Below are positions 17,070 through 25,854 of a stretch of 64,000 nt of DNA, in pieces (position 1 is the stretch's first letter; each line of letters opens with the position of its first letter). Below the pieces are notes generated by a model, which saw only the letters and a program-made list of their open reading frames with translations, was not told where the DNA came from and ran no database searches. Origin of the DNA: Mycolicibacter nonchromogenicus (lineage in GTDB: Bacteria; Actinomycetota; Actinomycetes; Mycobacteriales; Mycobacteriaceae); NCBI RefSeq assembly GCF_002101775.1, contig NZ_LQPI01000039.1, forward strand, positions 124,001 to 188,000, in the 5' to 3' direction. Position numbers and translations under genes: made by a program.

Positions 17070-17915
17070 ATGAGTCTGCTCACCATCAACAAGCTGACGT
17101 CCTCGGTCGGCGCCGAGGTCCTCGGCGTCGATCCGGAGCTGCTGGCCACCGACGAGGGCCTCGGCGCCGCGGTGCTTGAGGCGTTGGAGGACAACGGTGT
17201 CCTGGTTTTCCGCGGCCTGAACATCGACCCGCGCGCCCAGGTCGCATTCTGCGGGCGCCTCGGCAGTGTCGACTACTCCGCAGACGGCCACCACGAGGTC
17301 TCAGGTATCTACCCGGTCACGCTCAACCGGTCCAAGAACTCCTCGGCGAGCTATCTGCGCGCCACCTTCGACTGGCATATCGACGGGTGCACGCCGACCG
17401 GCGACGAATACCCGCAGAAAGCCACCGTGCTCTCGGCGGTGCAGGTGGCCGAGCGGGGCGGCGAGACGGAATTCGCCAGCTCGTATGCCGCCTACGACCT
17501 GCTCACCGACGACGAGAAGCGGCGCTATGGCGCGCTGCGTGTCGTCCACTCCCTGGAGGCCTCCCAGCGCCGCGTCACCCCCGATCCGTCCCCGGAAGAG
17601 CTGGCGCGCTGGCGGGCCCGACCGACCCACGAACATCCTCTGGTGTGGACGCACCGCAATGGGCGCCGATCGCTGGTGCTGGGCGCCTCCGCCGACTACG
17701 TCGTCGGAATGGATCTCGACGAGGGCCGCGCGCTGTTGGACGAACTGCTCGCGCGCGCCACACAGCCCGCGCAGGTTTATCGTCACCACTGGTCGGTGGG
17801 CGACACAGTCATCTGGGACAACCGCGGCGTACTGCACCGGGCCGCGCCCTATGATCCCGATTCTCCCCGGGAGATGCTGCGCACCACCGTGTACGGTGAC
17901 GAGCCCATCCGGTGA
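17070..17915 (+). CDS. TauD/TfdA-family Fe(II)/2-oxoglutarate dioxygenase
   Basis: A 281-residue dioxygenase. The facial triad is H103-x-D105 (DWHIDG) and the distal H256 (VLHRAAPYD); the Arg of the C-terminal segment EMLRTTVYG fits the 2-oxoglutarate-binding Arg. AAAGGACAG precedes ATG 17070. Members hydroxylate carbon atoms in sulfonates, phenoxyacetates and many other small molecules, so the substrate is not deducible. It lies between oxygenase and acyl-CoA dehydrogenase genes, which suggests a hydroxylation in the same catabolic route. Confidence 0.9.
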   Translation: MSLLTINKLTSSVGAEVLGVDPELLATDEGLGAAVLEALEDNGVLVFRGLNIDPRAQVAFCGRLGSVDYSADGHHEVSGIYPVTLNRSKNSSASYLRATFDWHIDGCTPTGDEYPQKATVLSAVQVAERGGETEFASSYAAYDLLTDDEKRRYGALRVVHSLEASQRRVTPDPSPEELARWRARPTHEHPLVWTHRNGRRSLVLGASADYVVGMDLDEGRALLDELLARATQPAQVYRHHWSVGDTVIWDNRGVLHRAAPYDPDSPREMLRTTVYGDEPIR

Positions 17916-17967
17916 CCGCTCAGGTGAAGCCGAACACCAACACCGTTGGCGTTCAAGAGGAGACGAG

Positions 17968-19113
17968 ATGACCGATCTGTCAGCGGAAAGCGAGCTTTTC
18001 GTCACCACGGCGCGGGCGTTCCTGGACAAGACCGCTGCACTGAGCGACTACCGCAAGCTGCACGCACAGGGAGACTCCTACGACGCGACATGGTGGCACC
18101 AGGCCGCCGATCTCGGCTGGGCCGGCCTGCTGGTGCCCGAGGAACTCGGCGGCGGCAGCGTTTCGGGCTGCGGCCTGCGCGATCTGGCCGCCATCGCCAC
18201 CGAGATCGGACGTACCGTGGCGCCCGGGCCGCTGTACCCGGTGAGCACGGTGCTGGCCGGCCTCGTCGACGCCGACAACCGGGACGCTCATGCAGCGACC
18301 ATCGAGGCACTGACCGCGGGTGAGACGGTGGCGACCTGGGCCCCCGACGAACCCGGCCGGGGCTTTCGCCCTCACCAGCCGGGCCTGACCGCGACCAGCG
18401 TCCCGGGGGGTGGGTACCGGCTCAACGGCGTCAAAGATCGGGTGGAGGCCGGCGACCGGGCCGACCTGGTGCTGATCGGGGCGCGCACCGACGAGGGTGC
18501 CGTGCGCCAGTTCCTGGTCCGCACCGACGCCGCCGGAGTGCGCGTGACGCCGCAGTCCGGCATCGACCTGGTGAAGCAGTACGCACGCATCGAATTCAGC
18601 GACACCGAAGTCGACGCGTCTGCGGTTGTCGGCACCGCGGCGCAGACCGGCGCACTCATCGATCGTCAGACCCAGGTCGGGATCGTGCTGGTGTGCGCCG
18701 AAACGGCCGGAATCCTGGACGCCGTCATGGCCATGACCGTCGCGTGGGCACGCGACCGTTACAGCTTCGGCCGGCCGCTGGCGTCCTACCAGGCGATCAA
18801 ACACCGGCTCGCCGACATGACCATGTGGCTGCACGCCTGCCGTGCGATCACCGCCGGCGCCGTGGACAAGGTGGCCGCGCGCGACCTCGACGCCGCCATG
18901 TGGGCCGGCGCGGCCAAGTCCTATCTCGGTGAACATGCCGGCCGGCTCATTCAGGAGTGCGTGCAACTGCACGGCGGGATCGGCGTCACCTGGGAACACG
19001 ACCTGCACCTGTATCTACGCCGAGCCACCCTGTACCGGAACCTGCTCGGCACACCCGCCGAGCACCACCAGGCCATCTATGCCGCCGCCAGCAGCACGGA
19101 GCCCGCCGCATGA
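17968..19113 (+). CDS. Acyl-CoA dehydrogenase (FadE-like), first of a pair
   Basis: A 381-residue flavoprotein-type acyl-CoA dehydrogenase. The N-terminal helical domain contains GWAGLLVPEELGGGSVSGC, and the C-terminal domain has RDRYSFGRPLASYQAIKH and CVQLHGGIGVTWEHDLHLY, both family hallmarks. The mid domain is poor in the usual FAD-loop motif. ATG 17968 follows AAGAGGAG. It overlaps the next fadE gene by 4 bp, and such adjacent pairs often make alpha2-beta2 heterotetramers in actinobacterial steroid side-chain or ring oxidation. The substrate is an unidentified acyl-CoA. Confidence 0.9.
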   Translation: MTDLSAESELFVTTARAFLDKTAALSDYRKLHAQGDSYDATWWHQAADLGWAGLLVPEELGGGSVSGCGLRDLAAIATEIGRTVAPGPLYPVSTVLAGLVDADNRDAHAATIEALTAGETVATWAPDEPGRGFRPHQPGLTATSVPGGGYRLNGVKDRVEAGDRADLVLIGARTDEGAVRQFLVRTDAAGVRVTPQSGIDLVKQYARIEFSDTEVDASAVVGTAAQTGALIDRQTQVGIVLVCAETAGILDAVMAMTVAWARDRYSFGRPLASYQAIKHRLADMTMWLHACRAITAGAVDKVAARDLDAAMWAGAAKSYLGEHAGRLIQECVQLHGGIGVTWEHDLHLYLRRATLYRNLLGTPAEHHQAIYAAASSTEPAA

Positions 19114-20339
19114 ACGACATCACCGTGGACGAATTCGCCGCGTCGGCACGTGACTGGCTGGCCGCCAACATGCCGCGCCTTGACCCGCAGCGCCCCCCTC
19201 GCAACGGACGCGACGACGAGGGCGCCTGGCAACGCGCACGCGAACTGCAGCGGCGGCTGTACGAGGGCGGCTTCGCCGGTATCTGCTTCCCCCGCGAGTA
19301 CGGCGGTCTCGGCCTGGACCTGCGCTATCAAAAGGCCTTCGACGTCGAGTCCGCCGGCTACGAGATGCCGCTGATCCTCAACGTCCCGACCTTCACCATC
19401 TGCTGCGCCACGCTGCTCGACACCGGCAGTGAGGACCAGAAGCGCCGCCACATCAGCGCTGCGCTGCGCGGCGACGAGGTCTTGGTGCAACTGCTCTCGG
19501 AGCCCAGCGGTGGATCCGATCTGGCCGGTCTGATCACCCGTGCCGACCGCGACGGCGACGACTGGGTGGTCAGCGGGGCCAAGACGTGGAGCACCAGTGC
19601 GTTCGCCGCCGACTTCGGGCTGTTGTTGGCCCGCACCGATGCGACGGTGCCCAAGCATGACGGGCTGACGATGTTCCTGGTCCCGATCGACGCGCCAGGC
19701 GTCACGTTGCGCCGCATCGAGCAGGTCGACGGCTCCAACGAGTTCTGCGAAGAGTTCTTCGACGGGTTGCGACTCGGGCCCGGCACCGTGGTGGGGGAGG
19801 TCAACAAGGGCTGGGACGTCGCGTCGCGGCTGCTCTACCACGAGCGGCGGGCGGTGGGGCAGGGGTCGGAGTTCGCCAGCGGACGCGGCCCCGAACGTAC
19901 CGAGATGGCCGCCGCCGACTTTTTGACCCTGGCGCGTGACGCCGGCACCGCGGACGACCCACTGACCCAAGACCAGATCGGGCGGGTGCTGGCGCGGCGC
20001 ATGGTGCGCGACAAGCTCATCGACTACGCCGGGCGTGGCATGCGCAGCGGTGAACTTCCCCCCGCGGCGGCCTCGATCATCCGGCTGTTCCACTCCGATG
20101 TGACCTACCTGGAGGTCGACACCGCGATGGCGGTGGCCGGTCCGTTGGCGGTGGTGGACGACGAGGCGCAGCTGCTCAGCAAGGGTCGGCGGTACCTGTC
20201 GCGGCAGACCGTGGGGCTCGGCGGAGGCAGCGACGAGATGGCGCGCAATGTGATCGCCGAACGAGTGTTGGGCCTGCCCCGTGAGTACGCCGCCGACCGT
20301 GGCGTGCCGTTCAATCAGGTGCGCCACAACCGGCTCTGA
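19110..20339 (+). CDS. Acyl-CoA dehydrogenase (FadE-like), second of a pair
   Basis: A 409-residue acyl-CoA dehydrogenase. It shows FPREYGGLGLDLRY, the FAD-binding LLSEPSGGSDLAGL and SGAKTWSTSAF, and the C-terminal VGLGGGSDEMARNVIAERVL, cited in part. ATG 19110 overlaps the upstream stop (ATGA). It keeps the flavin-binding motif that is weak in its partner, consistent with a heteromeric enzyme. This is the last gene of the island; purM follows 57 bp later with its own promoter-like box. Confidence 0.9.
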   Translation: MNDITVDEFAASARDWLAANMPRLDPQRPPRNGRDDEGAWQRARELQRRLYEGGFAGICFPREYGGLGLDLRYQKAFDVESAGYEMPLILNVPTFTICCATLLDTGSEDQKRRHISAALRGDEVLVQLLSEPSGGSDLAGLITRADRDGDDWVVSGAKTWSTSAFAADFGLLLARTDATVPKHDGLTMFLVPIDAPGVTLRRIEQVDGSNEFCEEFFDGLRLGPGTVVGEVNKGWDVASRLLYHERRAVGQGSEFASGRGPERTEMAAADFLTLARDAGTADDPLTQDQIGRVLARRMVRDKLIDYAGRGMRSGELPPAAASIIRLFHSDVTYLEVDTAMAVAGPLAVVDDEAQLLSKGRRYLSRQTVGLGGGSDEMARNVIAERVLGLPREYAADRGVPFNQVRHNRL

Positions 20340-20382
20340 CCCCAGAACGTCGAGCGCGATACCGTCCGCAGTCTGCGACCGG

Positions 20383-20388
20383 TAGCCT
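20383..20388 (+). promoter_or_regulatory. -10 box for a leaderless purM transcript
   Basis: TAGCCT ends 8 nt before the purM ATG at 20397, the spacing that yields leaderless mRNAs in mycobacteria. No good -35 is seen. A promoter here would let purM be expressed although the island separates it from purF. Confidence 0.5.
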
Positions 20389-20396
20389 TTAGCGCG

Positions 20397-21482
20397 ATGA
20401 CCTCAGCAGAATCAAGCTCCCAGGGCGTTACCTACGCATCGGCCGGAGTGGACATCGACGCCGGTGACCGCGCCGTCGAACTGTTCAAGCCCCTGGCCGC
20501 CAAGGCCACCAGGCCGGAGGTGCGGGGTGGCCTCGGCGGCTTCGCCGGCCTGTTCGCCCTGCGCAACGACTACCGCGAGCCGCTGCTGGCGTCCTCCACC
20601 GACGGCGTCGGCACCAAGCTGGCGATCGCCCAGGCGCTGGACAAACACGACACCGTCGGCATCGACCTGGTGGCCATGGTCGTCGACGACCTGGTGGTGT
20701 GTGGTGCCGAGCCCCTGTTCCTGCAGGACTACATCGCCGTCGGCCGCACCGTGCCAGAACGCGTCGCCGCGATCGTCTCCGGGATCGCCGAGGGGTGTGT
20801 CCAGGCCGGCTGCGCCCTGCTGGGCGGGGAGACAGCCGAACACCCCGGGCTGATGGAGCCGGATCACTACGACATCTCCGCGACCGGCGTCGGCGTGGTC
20901 GAGGCCGACGATGTGCTCGGCCCGGACCGGGTCCGTCCCGGCGACGTGCTGATCGCCATGGGGTCCTCCGGCCTGCACTCCAACGGCTACTCGTTGGCGC
21001 GGGCGGTGCTGTTGGACATCGATCGAATGAACCTGGCCGGCCACGTGGAGGAGTTCGGCCGCACCCTGGGCGAGGAACTGCTGGAGCCCACGCGCATCTA
21101 CGCCAAAGACTGCCTGGCGCTGGCCGCAGAGACTCAGGTACGGACTTTCTGCCACGTGACGGGCGGCGGCCTGGCGGGCAACCTGGCCCGCGTCATCCCC
21201 GACGGGCTGGTCGCCGAGGTGGACCGTGGCACCTGGACGCCGGCCCCGGTGTTCGCGATGATCGCTCAGCGCGGACGCGTGAGTCGCGCCGAGATGGAGA
21301 AGACGTTCAACCTGGGCGTGGGAATGGTTGCCGTCGTCGCGCCGGAGGACACCGACCGCGCGCTGGCAATCCTGACGGCTCGCCACGTCGACTGCTGGCC
21401 GCTCGGCACAGTTGCCAAGCCGGGGAAGGACGCGGAACCGGGAGATGGGGCCAGGCTCGTCGGGGAGCACCCGAGGTTCTAG
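20397..21482 (+). CDS. purM: Phosphoribosylformylglycinamidine cyclo-ligase (AIR synthetase)
   Basis: PurM closes the imidazole ring, converting FGAM to AIR with ATP. The 361-residue protein has the SYASAGVDIDAG-like start (TYASAGVDI), the nucleotide-binding GGFAGLFAL and STDGVGTKL segments, the metal-binding MVVDDLVVCGAEPL and GGETAEHPG. Length is standard. It lies away from purF because of the intervening island, and a stem-loop (21481-21496) follows its stop. Confidence 0.98.
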   Translation: MTSAESSSQGVTYASAGVDIDAGDRAVELFKPLAAKATRPEVRGGLGGFAGLFALRNDYREPLLASSTDGVGTKLAIAQALDKHDTVGIDLVAMVVDDLVVCGAEPLFLQDYIAVGRTVPERVAAIVSGIAEGCVQAGCALLGGETAEHPGLMEPDHYDISATGVGVVEADDVLGPDRVRPGDVLIAMGSSGLHSNGYSLARAVLLDIDRMNLAGHVEEFGRTLGEELLEPTRIYAKDCLALAAETQVRTFCHVTGGGLAGNLARVIPDGLVAEVDRGTWTPAPVFAMIAQRGRVSRAEMEKTFNLGVGMVAVVAPEDTDRALAILTARHVDCWPLGTVAKPGKDAEPGDGARLVGEHPRF

Positions 21483-21496
21483 ACCCTATCGGGTCT
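21481..21496 (+). terminator. Stem-loop at the purM stop
   Basis: AGACCC (21481-21486) pairs with GGGTCT (21491-21496) over a TATC loop, beginning inside the purM stop codon. There is no T-tract, but mycobacterial intrinsic terminators often lack one. It lies between the convergent purM and DUF3073 genes, so it could serve both strands. Confidence 0.45.
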
Positions 21497-21525
21497 GCCG
21501 AGCTCTAGCTGGTCCGGACCGGCGC

Positions 21526-21690
21526 TCAACGACGCCAGTCGTCGTCGTTCCAGGAGTCGTCACCATCGGAGTCTTTGACATCAGCCCCCGCCAGCTCACG
21601 TTGGAGCTGGGAGAAATCGGTCGACGGTGAGCTGTACTTCAGCTCGCGTGCAACCTTGGTCTGCTTCGCCTTAGCCCGGCCGCGGCCCAT
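21526..21690 (-). CDS. DUF3073 small protein
   Basis: A 54-residue, highly charged protein: the basic start MGRGRAKAKQTKVAREL is followed by a YSSPSTDF segment and an acidic end rich in Asp and Trp (SWNDDDW). It corresponds to H37Rv Rv0810c, next to purM, and to the actinobacterial DUF3073 family. ATG 21690 is preferred over an upstream start since AGGGGG precedes it and homology begins here. Function is unknown; it has no membrane segment. Confidence 0.88.
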   Translation of the reverse strand: MGRGRAKAKQTKVARELKYSSPSTDFSQLQRELAGADVKDSDGDDSWNDDDWRR

Positions 21691-21826
21691 GGGGGGACCC
21701 CCTCGCGCAATAACGGAGCGGCCCAACGAGCAGGCGGCTCCGATCTGAATGTGTTTATTGTCCTGCCGACAGCTTACCGTGCCGATCGCAGAGCTGCCGA
21801 CCTGCCCTGCGCTGGTGTGACAACGA

Positions 21827-22906
21827 TCAAAGCCGACCCCGCAGCCGGTCGACGGCGAGGCGACCCGCGCCCGGCGCATCCGGCGGTGGCATCGATTCCG
21901 GGTCGATCACCGCGCTGACCTCGGATTCGGGGCCGGTCAGCAGCGGGGTGTCGGCGGGGAGTCCGCGCTTGAGCAGCGCCAGCGCGATCGGACCGAGCTC
22001 GAAATGATCCACCACCGTGCCGAGGCGGCCCACGGCGCGTCCGCCCGAAGTGACCGGGTCCCCGGTCGAGGGCCGGTCCACGGATCCGTCCAGGTGCAGC
22101 AGCACCAGCATCCGGGGCGGTTTGCCCAGGTTATGCACCCGGGCTACGGTCTCCTGCCCGCTGTAGCACCCTTTGTCCAGGTGTACGGCGCCGACACCGG
22201 GCCCGCCGATCCAATTCAGCTCGTGCGGAATGCTGCGCTCGTCGGTGTCCACGCCCAGCCGCGGCCGACGCGCCGCCACCCGGTTGGCTTCGTAGGCCCA
22301 CACCCCGGCGGGGCGCACCCCGGCCTGGGCCAGTCGGCGCTGCCAATGACTCTTCTCACCGCGCGGCACCAGCACTTCCAGCGTGTCCTGGCCGGGGGTA
22401 CGACGAACGAAGCCCCCGGAATCTCCGAGCGGCTGCGCCGAAGCACCGGGCGGTTCGACCAGCCCCAGCTCAGCGAGGACGGCCGGGCCGTCCCGCTCGG
22501 GACCCAGCAGTGACAGCACCGCCAGATCCGTGGGCTCGATCCGCACGTCGGCCCAGAACACCATCTTGCGCAGGTGATCGGCCAGCGGCTCACCACGCCA
22601 CGGCTCGGTGTCGAGGTAGGTCTGCCCGCGCAGCTCGGTCTGGATCCAGTGATTCTGGACGTGGCCCTTGGCGTCCAGGGTCAGGTTCTCGGTGCTGGCG
22701 CCGTCGGGCAGTTCGGCGACGTGCTGGGTGCACAACGAGTGCAGCCACGTCCCGCGCTCCGCGCCGCTCAGCGCGAGCACCGGCCGGTGCGACCGATCCA
22801 CCAGCACCGCCGCGGTCTCCGCGCTGCGCTGTTCGCCGAACGGGTCGCCGTAGTGCCAGACAGCGCCCGCATCGGGGCCGGAATCGGGTGCGGGGACGGC
22901 GGACAC
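21827..22906 (-). CDS. ygfZ: YgfZ/GcvT-like folate-binding protein
   Basis: A 359-residue protein of the YgfZ family, which helps Fe-S cluster assembly or repair through tetrahydrofolate. The signature KGCYSGQE with its conserved Cys is present near residue 240, preceded by the IPHELNWIGG segment. It matches H37Rv Rv0811c by position. GTG 22906 has a TAGAGT box 6 nt upstream and would be leaderless. It is divergent from the pabC-like gene. With many Fe-S enzymes nearby, the role in cluster upkeep is plausible, but the gene is conserved core. Confidence 0.9.
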   Translation of the reverse strand: MSAVPAPDSGPDAGAVWHYGDPFGEQRSAETAAVLVDRSHRPVLALSGAERGTWLHSLCTQHVAELPDGASTENLTLDAKGHVQNHWIQTELRGQTYLDTEPWRGEPLADHLRKMVFWADVRIEPTDLAVLSLLGPERDGPAVLAELGLVEPPGASAQPLGDSGGFVRRTPGQDTLEVLVPRGEKSHWQRRLAQAGVRPAGVWAYEANRVAARRPRLGVDTDERSIPHELNWIGGPGVGAVHLDKGCYSGQETVARVHNLGKPPRMLVLLHLDGSVDRPSTGDPVTSGGRAVGRLGTVVDHFELGPIALALLKRGLPADTPLLTGPESEVSAVIDPESMPPPDAPGAGRLAVDRLRGRL

Positions 22907-22912
22907 GGGTCA

Positions 22913-22933
22913 ACTCTACGGAGCCGCTACGCT
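22913..22933. promoter_or_regulatory. Divergent leaderless promoters for ygfZ-like and pabC-like genes
   Basis: In the 35-bp gap, TAGAGT on the minus strand (22918 to 22913) ends 6 nt before GTG 22906, and TACGCT on the plus strand (22928-22933) ends 8 nt before ATG 22942. Neither gene has a ribosome site, so both are predicted leaderless. The two boxes lie back to back within 21 bp. Confidence 0.5.
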
Positions 22934-22941
22934 CACGGTCC

Positions 22942-23823
22942 ATGGCAGCGCAGGCCGATGCACAAGACAGTGTCGTGACCGTCGTCACCGTGGGTGGCGG
23001 GCCGGTGGCGGCGGGTTCACCGCTGCTGCACGCCGACGACTTGGCGGCGCTGCGCGGCGACGGGGTCTTCGAGACCCTGCTGGTGCGCGACGGCACCGCC
23101 TGCCTGCTCGACGCTCACCTGCGGCGGCTGGCTCGCTCCGCCGAGCTGATGGACCTGCCCGCCCCGAACCTGGACGACTGGCGCCGTGCCGTCGACGAGG
23201 CGGTGCAGCAGTGGGCCGGCACGGGCGAGGGCTCCCTGCGGATGATCTACAGCCGGGGCCGGGAGAGCGGCTCTGCGGCTGATCCTGCGCCGACCGCCTA
23301 CGTTCTGCTGACCCCGCTGCCGGAACGCATCGCAGACGTCCGCCGGGACGGCGTGGCGGTGGTGACGTTGGACCGTGGCCTGTCGGCGCAGGGGCTGGAG
23401 CTGCCGTGGCTGCTGGCCGGCGCCAAGACGCTGTCCTACGCGGTGAACATGGCGGCGCTGCGGTACGCCGCGACACAGGGCGCCGACGACGTCATCTTCA
23501 TCAGCTCCGACGGTTACGTCTTGGAGGGTCCGCGCTCCACGGTGGTGCTGGCCGAGCCCGGACGGCTCATCACCCCGCCGCTGTCGCATCCGATCCTGCG
23601 CGGCACCACGGCCGAGGCGCTGTTCGAGGTGGCTCGCGGAGCCGGCTATGAATGCGAATACGCCCCGTTGCGGCCGGCGGATCTCGCTGCGGCGCAAGAT
23701 CTCTGGTTGGTTTCCAGCATCACCCTGGCCGCGCGGGTGCACACCTTGGACGGCCGGCCACTACACCCGCGGCTGTCGGCGGAGGAGTTCGCCGGGCTGG
23801 TCGACACCGCAATCGGGCACTGA
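22942..23823 (+). CDS. pabC: Class IV aminotransferase / aminodeoxychorismate lyase (PabC-like)
   Basis: A 293-residue fold-type IV PLP enzyme. The PLP lysine lies in LLAGAKTLSYAVNM, followed by GADDVIFISSDGYVLEGPRSTVV and the cofactor-phosphate loop HPILRGTT, cited in part. It matches H37Rv Rv0812 by position, where the protein is regarded as the 4-amino-4-deoxychorismate lyase of folate synthesis; branched-chain aminotransferase activity is the alternative in this fold. ATG 22942 is used because a TACGCT box lies 8 nt upstream. Confidence 0.85.
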   Translation: MAAQADAQDSVVTVVTVGGGPVAAGSPLLHADDLAALRGDGVFETLLVRDGTACLLDAHLRRLARSAELMDLPAPNLDDWRRAVDEAVQQWAGTGEGSLRMIYSRGRESGSAADPAPTAYVLLTPLPERIADVRRDGVAVVTLDRGLSAQGLELPWLLAGAKTLSYAVNMAALRYAATQGADDVIFISSDGYVLEGPRSTVVLAEPGRLITPPLSHPILRGTTAEALFEVARGAGYECEYAPLRPADLAAAQDLWLVSSITLAARVHTLDGRPLHPRLSAEEFAGLVDTAIGH

Positions 23824-23883
23824 CGCTGGGTCACCGCGCACAAGAGCGAGAAGCTGCGCGCGCAGGGCACAGTCAACGCACCA

Positions 23884-24558
23884 TCAGCCGATGAAGCGTG
23901 ACAGTCGCGCCGACAGGTGCGGCACCAGCTCACCGTCGGCATTCACCCGCTCCTCGACGTAGGCCAGATCGCCGCCCTCGACGATCCCGTAAAGCCGTTT
24001 GGCTCCACCGATCAGCGCCCCCGATTTGCTGCGGGCCAGTGCGTCGGTGACCAGCTCCCACGACGCCGGGCCGTGCGGGCGCCCGTAGAACAGCTCCACG
24101 TAGCCCACAGAGTGCGCCAGCAACAGTTCGATGGCCTGAGACTCGTCCGGGTCGTCGGGGTCGTTCACGAACCGCCAGAAGCCGGTTTCACGCAGGGCCT
24201 GCTCACTGGACTCGTCGTCGGAGATCCGCCAGGAGCGCGCCTCCCAGTTCAGGTAGTCGCCACCGTCGTGGGACACCACGATCTGCTGACCGAACCGGTG
24301 GTCACCGTGCGCGCTGTGACCCACGCCTTCGCCACGCCACACCCCGACCAAGGGCAGCAGCGCCAGCAGGGCGTCGTGCAGATTGGCGCCCTCGCGCAGG
24401 TTGGCGGTATCGGGGAACGGCAGGTCGTCAAAGGCCGGGATGTTGCGTGCCGCAGTCTGCTTGGCACGCTCAGCGGCGGCGGCTACCGCGCGGTCGCCGG
24501 AACCCCGGACGACCTGGCGCTCGCCGCCGTCGGCCGTGCCGCCGTCGGAAGCACTCAC
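23884..24558 (-). CDS. Nitrobindin-like heme-binding beta-barrel protein
   Basis: A 224-residue protein of the DUF1794/THAP4-like lipocalin-fold family, equivalent to H37Rv Rv0813c. The GVWRGEGVG motif near residue 73 is the nitrobindin GxWxGxG signature, and a His in the C-terminal half ([12 protein letters not shown]) is a candidate heme ligand. Rv0813c binds fatty-acid-like ligands in its crystal form and nitrobindins isomerise peroxynitrite; either role may apply. The N-terminal 40 residues are low-complexity. GTG 24558 overlaps the stop of a small upstream gene. Confidence 0.88.
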   Translation of the reverse strand: MSASDGGTADGGERQVVRGSGDRAVAAAAERAKQTAARNIPAFDDLPFPDTANLREGANLHDALLALLPLVGVWRGEGVGHSAHGDHRFGQQIVVSHDGGDYLNWEARSWRISDDESSEQALRETGFWRFVNDPDDPDESQAIELLLAHSVGYVELFYGRPHGPASWELVTDALARSKSGALIGGAKRLYGIVEGGDLAYVEERVNADGELVPHLSARLSRFIG

Positions 24559-24653
24559 ATCTCGTCGGTGATCAACCGATACAGCGTGTACAGCGCGAAC
24601 CAGGTGATCAGGCCAGTCGCCGCCACCAGCATCAACTCGAAGAACAACACCAC
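24555..24653 (-). CDS. Small leaderless membrane protein, 32 residues
   Basis: This short frame starts at GTG 24653, has a TAGACT box 7 nt upstream and ends in a TGA that overlaps the GTG start of the nitrobindin-like gene. The peptide [18 protein letters not shown] and the following [14 protein letters not shown] form one transmembrane helix with a polar C-terminus. Promoter spacing, coupling and hydrophobic pattern support a real gene, though too short for statistics. It may only serve to couple translation of the next gene. Confidence 0.55.
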   Translation of the reverse strand: MVLFFELMLVAATGLITWFALYTLYRLITDEM

Positions 24654-24676
24654 GGGGGAGAGTCTATCGCGAGTCG

Positions 24677-24979
24677 TCAGGCGACTTTGATGTCGACCTC
24701 GTGGATGCCCGCCCCGGCGGGGGTCACCACGGCGTCACCATTGCCGGCCGAGGACAGGGCACGAACCTTCCAGGCACCCGGAGCCGCGAAGAACCGGAAG
24801 TCACCGGTGGCCGAGGCGACGACCTCAGCGGTGAACTCGTCCGAGGAGTCGAGCAGCCGGACGAAGGCGCCACCGACGGACGCGCCGTTGCTGTCGACCA
24901 CGCGGCCGGTGATCACGGTCTCCTTCTCCAGGTCCACGTTGGCAGGCAGGGCCAGTCCTTGCTTGGGTCCAGAGCACAT
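24677..24979 (-). CDS. sseC: SseC-type DUF1416 protein
   Basis: A 100-residue protein starting MCSGPKQGL, nearly identical in plan to H37Rv SseC1/SseC2. It is predicted to be an all-beta carboxypeptidase-regulatory-like fold (TVITGRVVDSNG...FVRLLDSSDEF). It always accompanies the thiosulfate sulfurtransferase gene cysA2, and a role in sulfur transfer is assumed but unproven. ATG 24979 lies one base after the cysA2 stop, so longer in-frame starts inside cysA2 are rejected. Confidence 0.93.
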   Translation of the reverse strand: MCSGPKQGLALPANVDLEKETVITGRVVDSNGASVGGAFVRLLDSSDEFTAEVVASATGDFRFFAAPGAWKVRALSSAGNGDAVVTPAGAGIHEVDIKVA

Positions 24980-24980
24980 A

Positions 24981-25814
24981 TCAGCTTCCCAATTCGATCG
25001 GGGCACCCACCAGGGAGCCGTATTCCATCCAACTACCGTCGTAGTTCTTGACGTTGCGATGTCCGAGCAGCTCACGCAGCACGAACCAGGTGTGCGACGA
25101 GCGCTCACCGATGCGGCAATAGGCGATGGACTCCTTCTGACCATCCAGGCCGGCGTCGGCGTACAGCTTGGCCAGCTCCTCGTCGGACTTGAAGGTGCCA
25201 TCCTCGTTGGCGGCCCGGCTCCACGGCACGTTGATCGCGCTCGGGACGTGGCCGCGTTGCTGGCTCTGCTCCTGAGGCAGGTGCGCCGGAGCCAGGATCT
25301 TGCCGGAGAACTCCTCGGGGGAGCGCACGTCGACGAGGTTCTTGGTGTTGATCGCCGCGATCACGTCGTCGCGGCGGGCCCGCAGGGATTCATCCAGCGG
25401 CTTGGCCGTGTAAGACGTGGCGGGCCGGCTGACGGGTTCGCTCGACAGCGGACGGCCGTCGAGTTCCCACTTCTTGCGCCCGCCGTCGAGCAGCTTGACG
25501 GATTCGTGTCCGTACAGCTTGAAGTACCAGTAGGCGAAGGCGGCGAACCAGTTGTTGTTGCCGCCGTAGAGGATCACGGTGTCGTCGTTGGCGACGCCGC
25601 GTTCGGAGAGCAGCTTGGAAAACGAGGCCTCGTCGATGACGTCGCGCCGTACCGGGTCCTGCAGGTCCTTGCGCCAGTCCAGCCGGATGGCGCCCGGGAT
25701 GTGGTTGATGTCGTAGACGCTGGTGTCTTCGTCGACTTCGATGAAGACGGTGTTGGGCGCGTCGAGATTGCTCTCAGCCCAGTCGGTGGAGACCAGGACG
25801 TCAGAGCGTGCCAT
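24981..25814 (-). CDS. cysA2: Thiosulfate sulfurtransferase (rhodanese) CysA2
   Basis: A 277-residue tandem-rhodanese protein. The active-site loop CRIGERSS carries the persulfide Cys at about residue 233 in the second domain; the first domain lacks the cysteine, as usual. H37Rv holds the same pair cysA2-sseC2 (Rv0815c-Rv0814c). In mycobacteria the operon is governed by a polycysteine leader peptide, found here at 26392-26484. The GATCC-flanked AAAGGATCC precedes ATG 25814. It donates sulfur from thiosulfate to thiophilic acceptors in the cytosol. Confidence 0.95.
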   Translation of the reverse strand: MARSDVLVSTDWAESNLDAPNTVFIEVDEDTSVYDINHIPGAIRLDWRKDLQDPVRRDVIDEASFSKLLSERGVANDDTVILYGGNNNWFAAFAYWYFKLYGHESVKLLDGGRKKWELDGRPLSSEPVSRPATSYTAKPLDESLRARRDDVIAAINTKNLVDVRSPEEFSGKILAPAHLPQEQSQQRGHVPSAINVPWSRAANEDGTFKSDEELAKLYADAGLDGQKESIAYCRIGERSSHTWFVLRELLGHRNVKNYDGSWMEYGSLVGAPIELGS

Positions 25815-25854
25815 GGTGGGGATCCTTTCGAATTGCTATGGGGGAGATGAGTGG

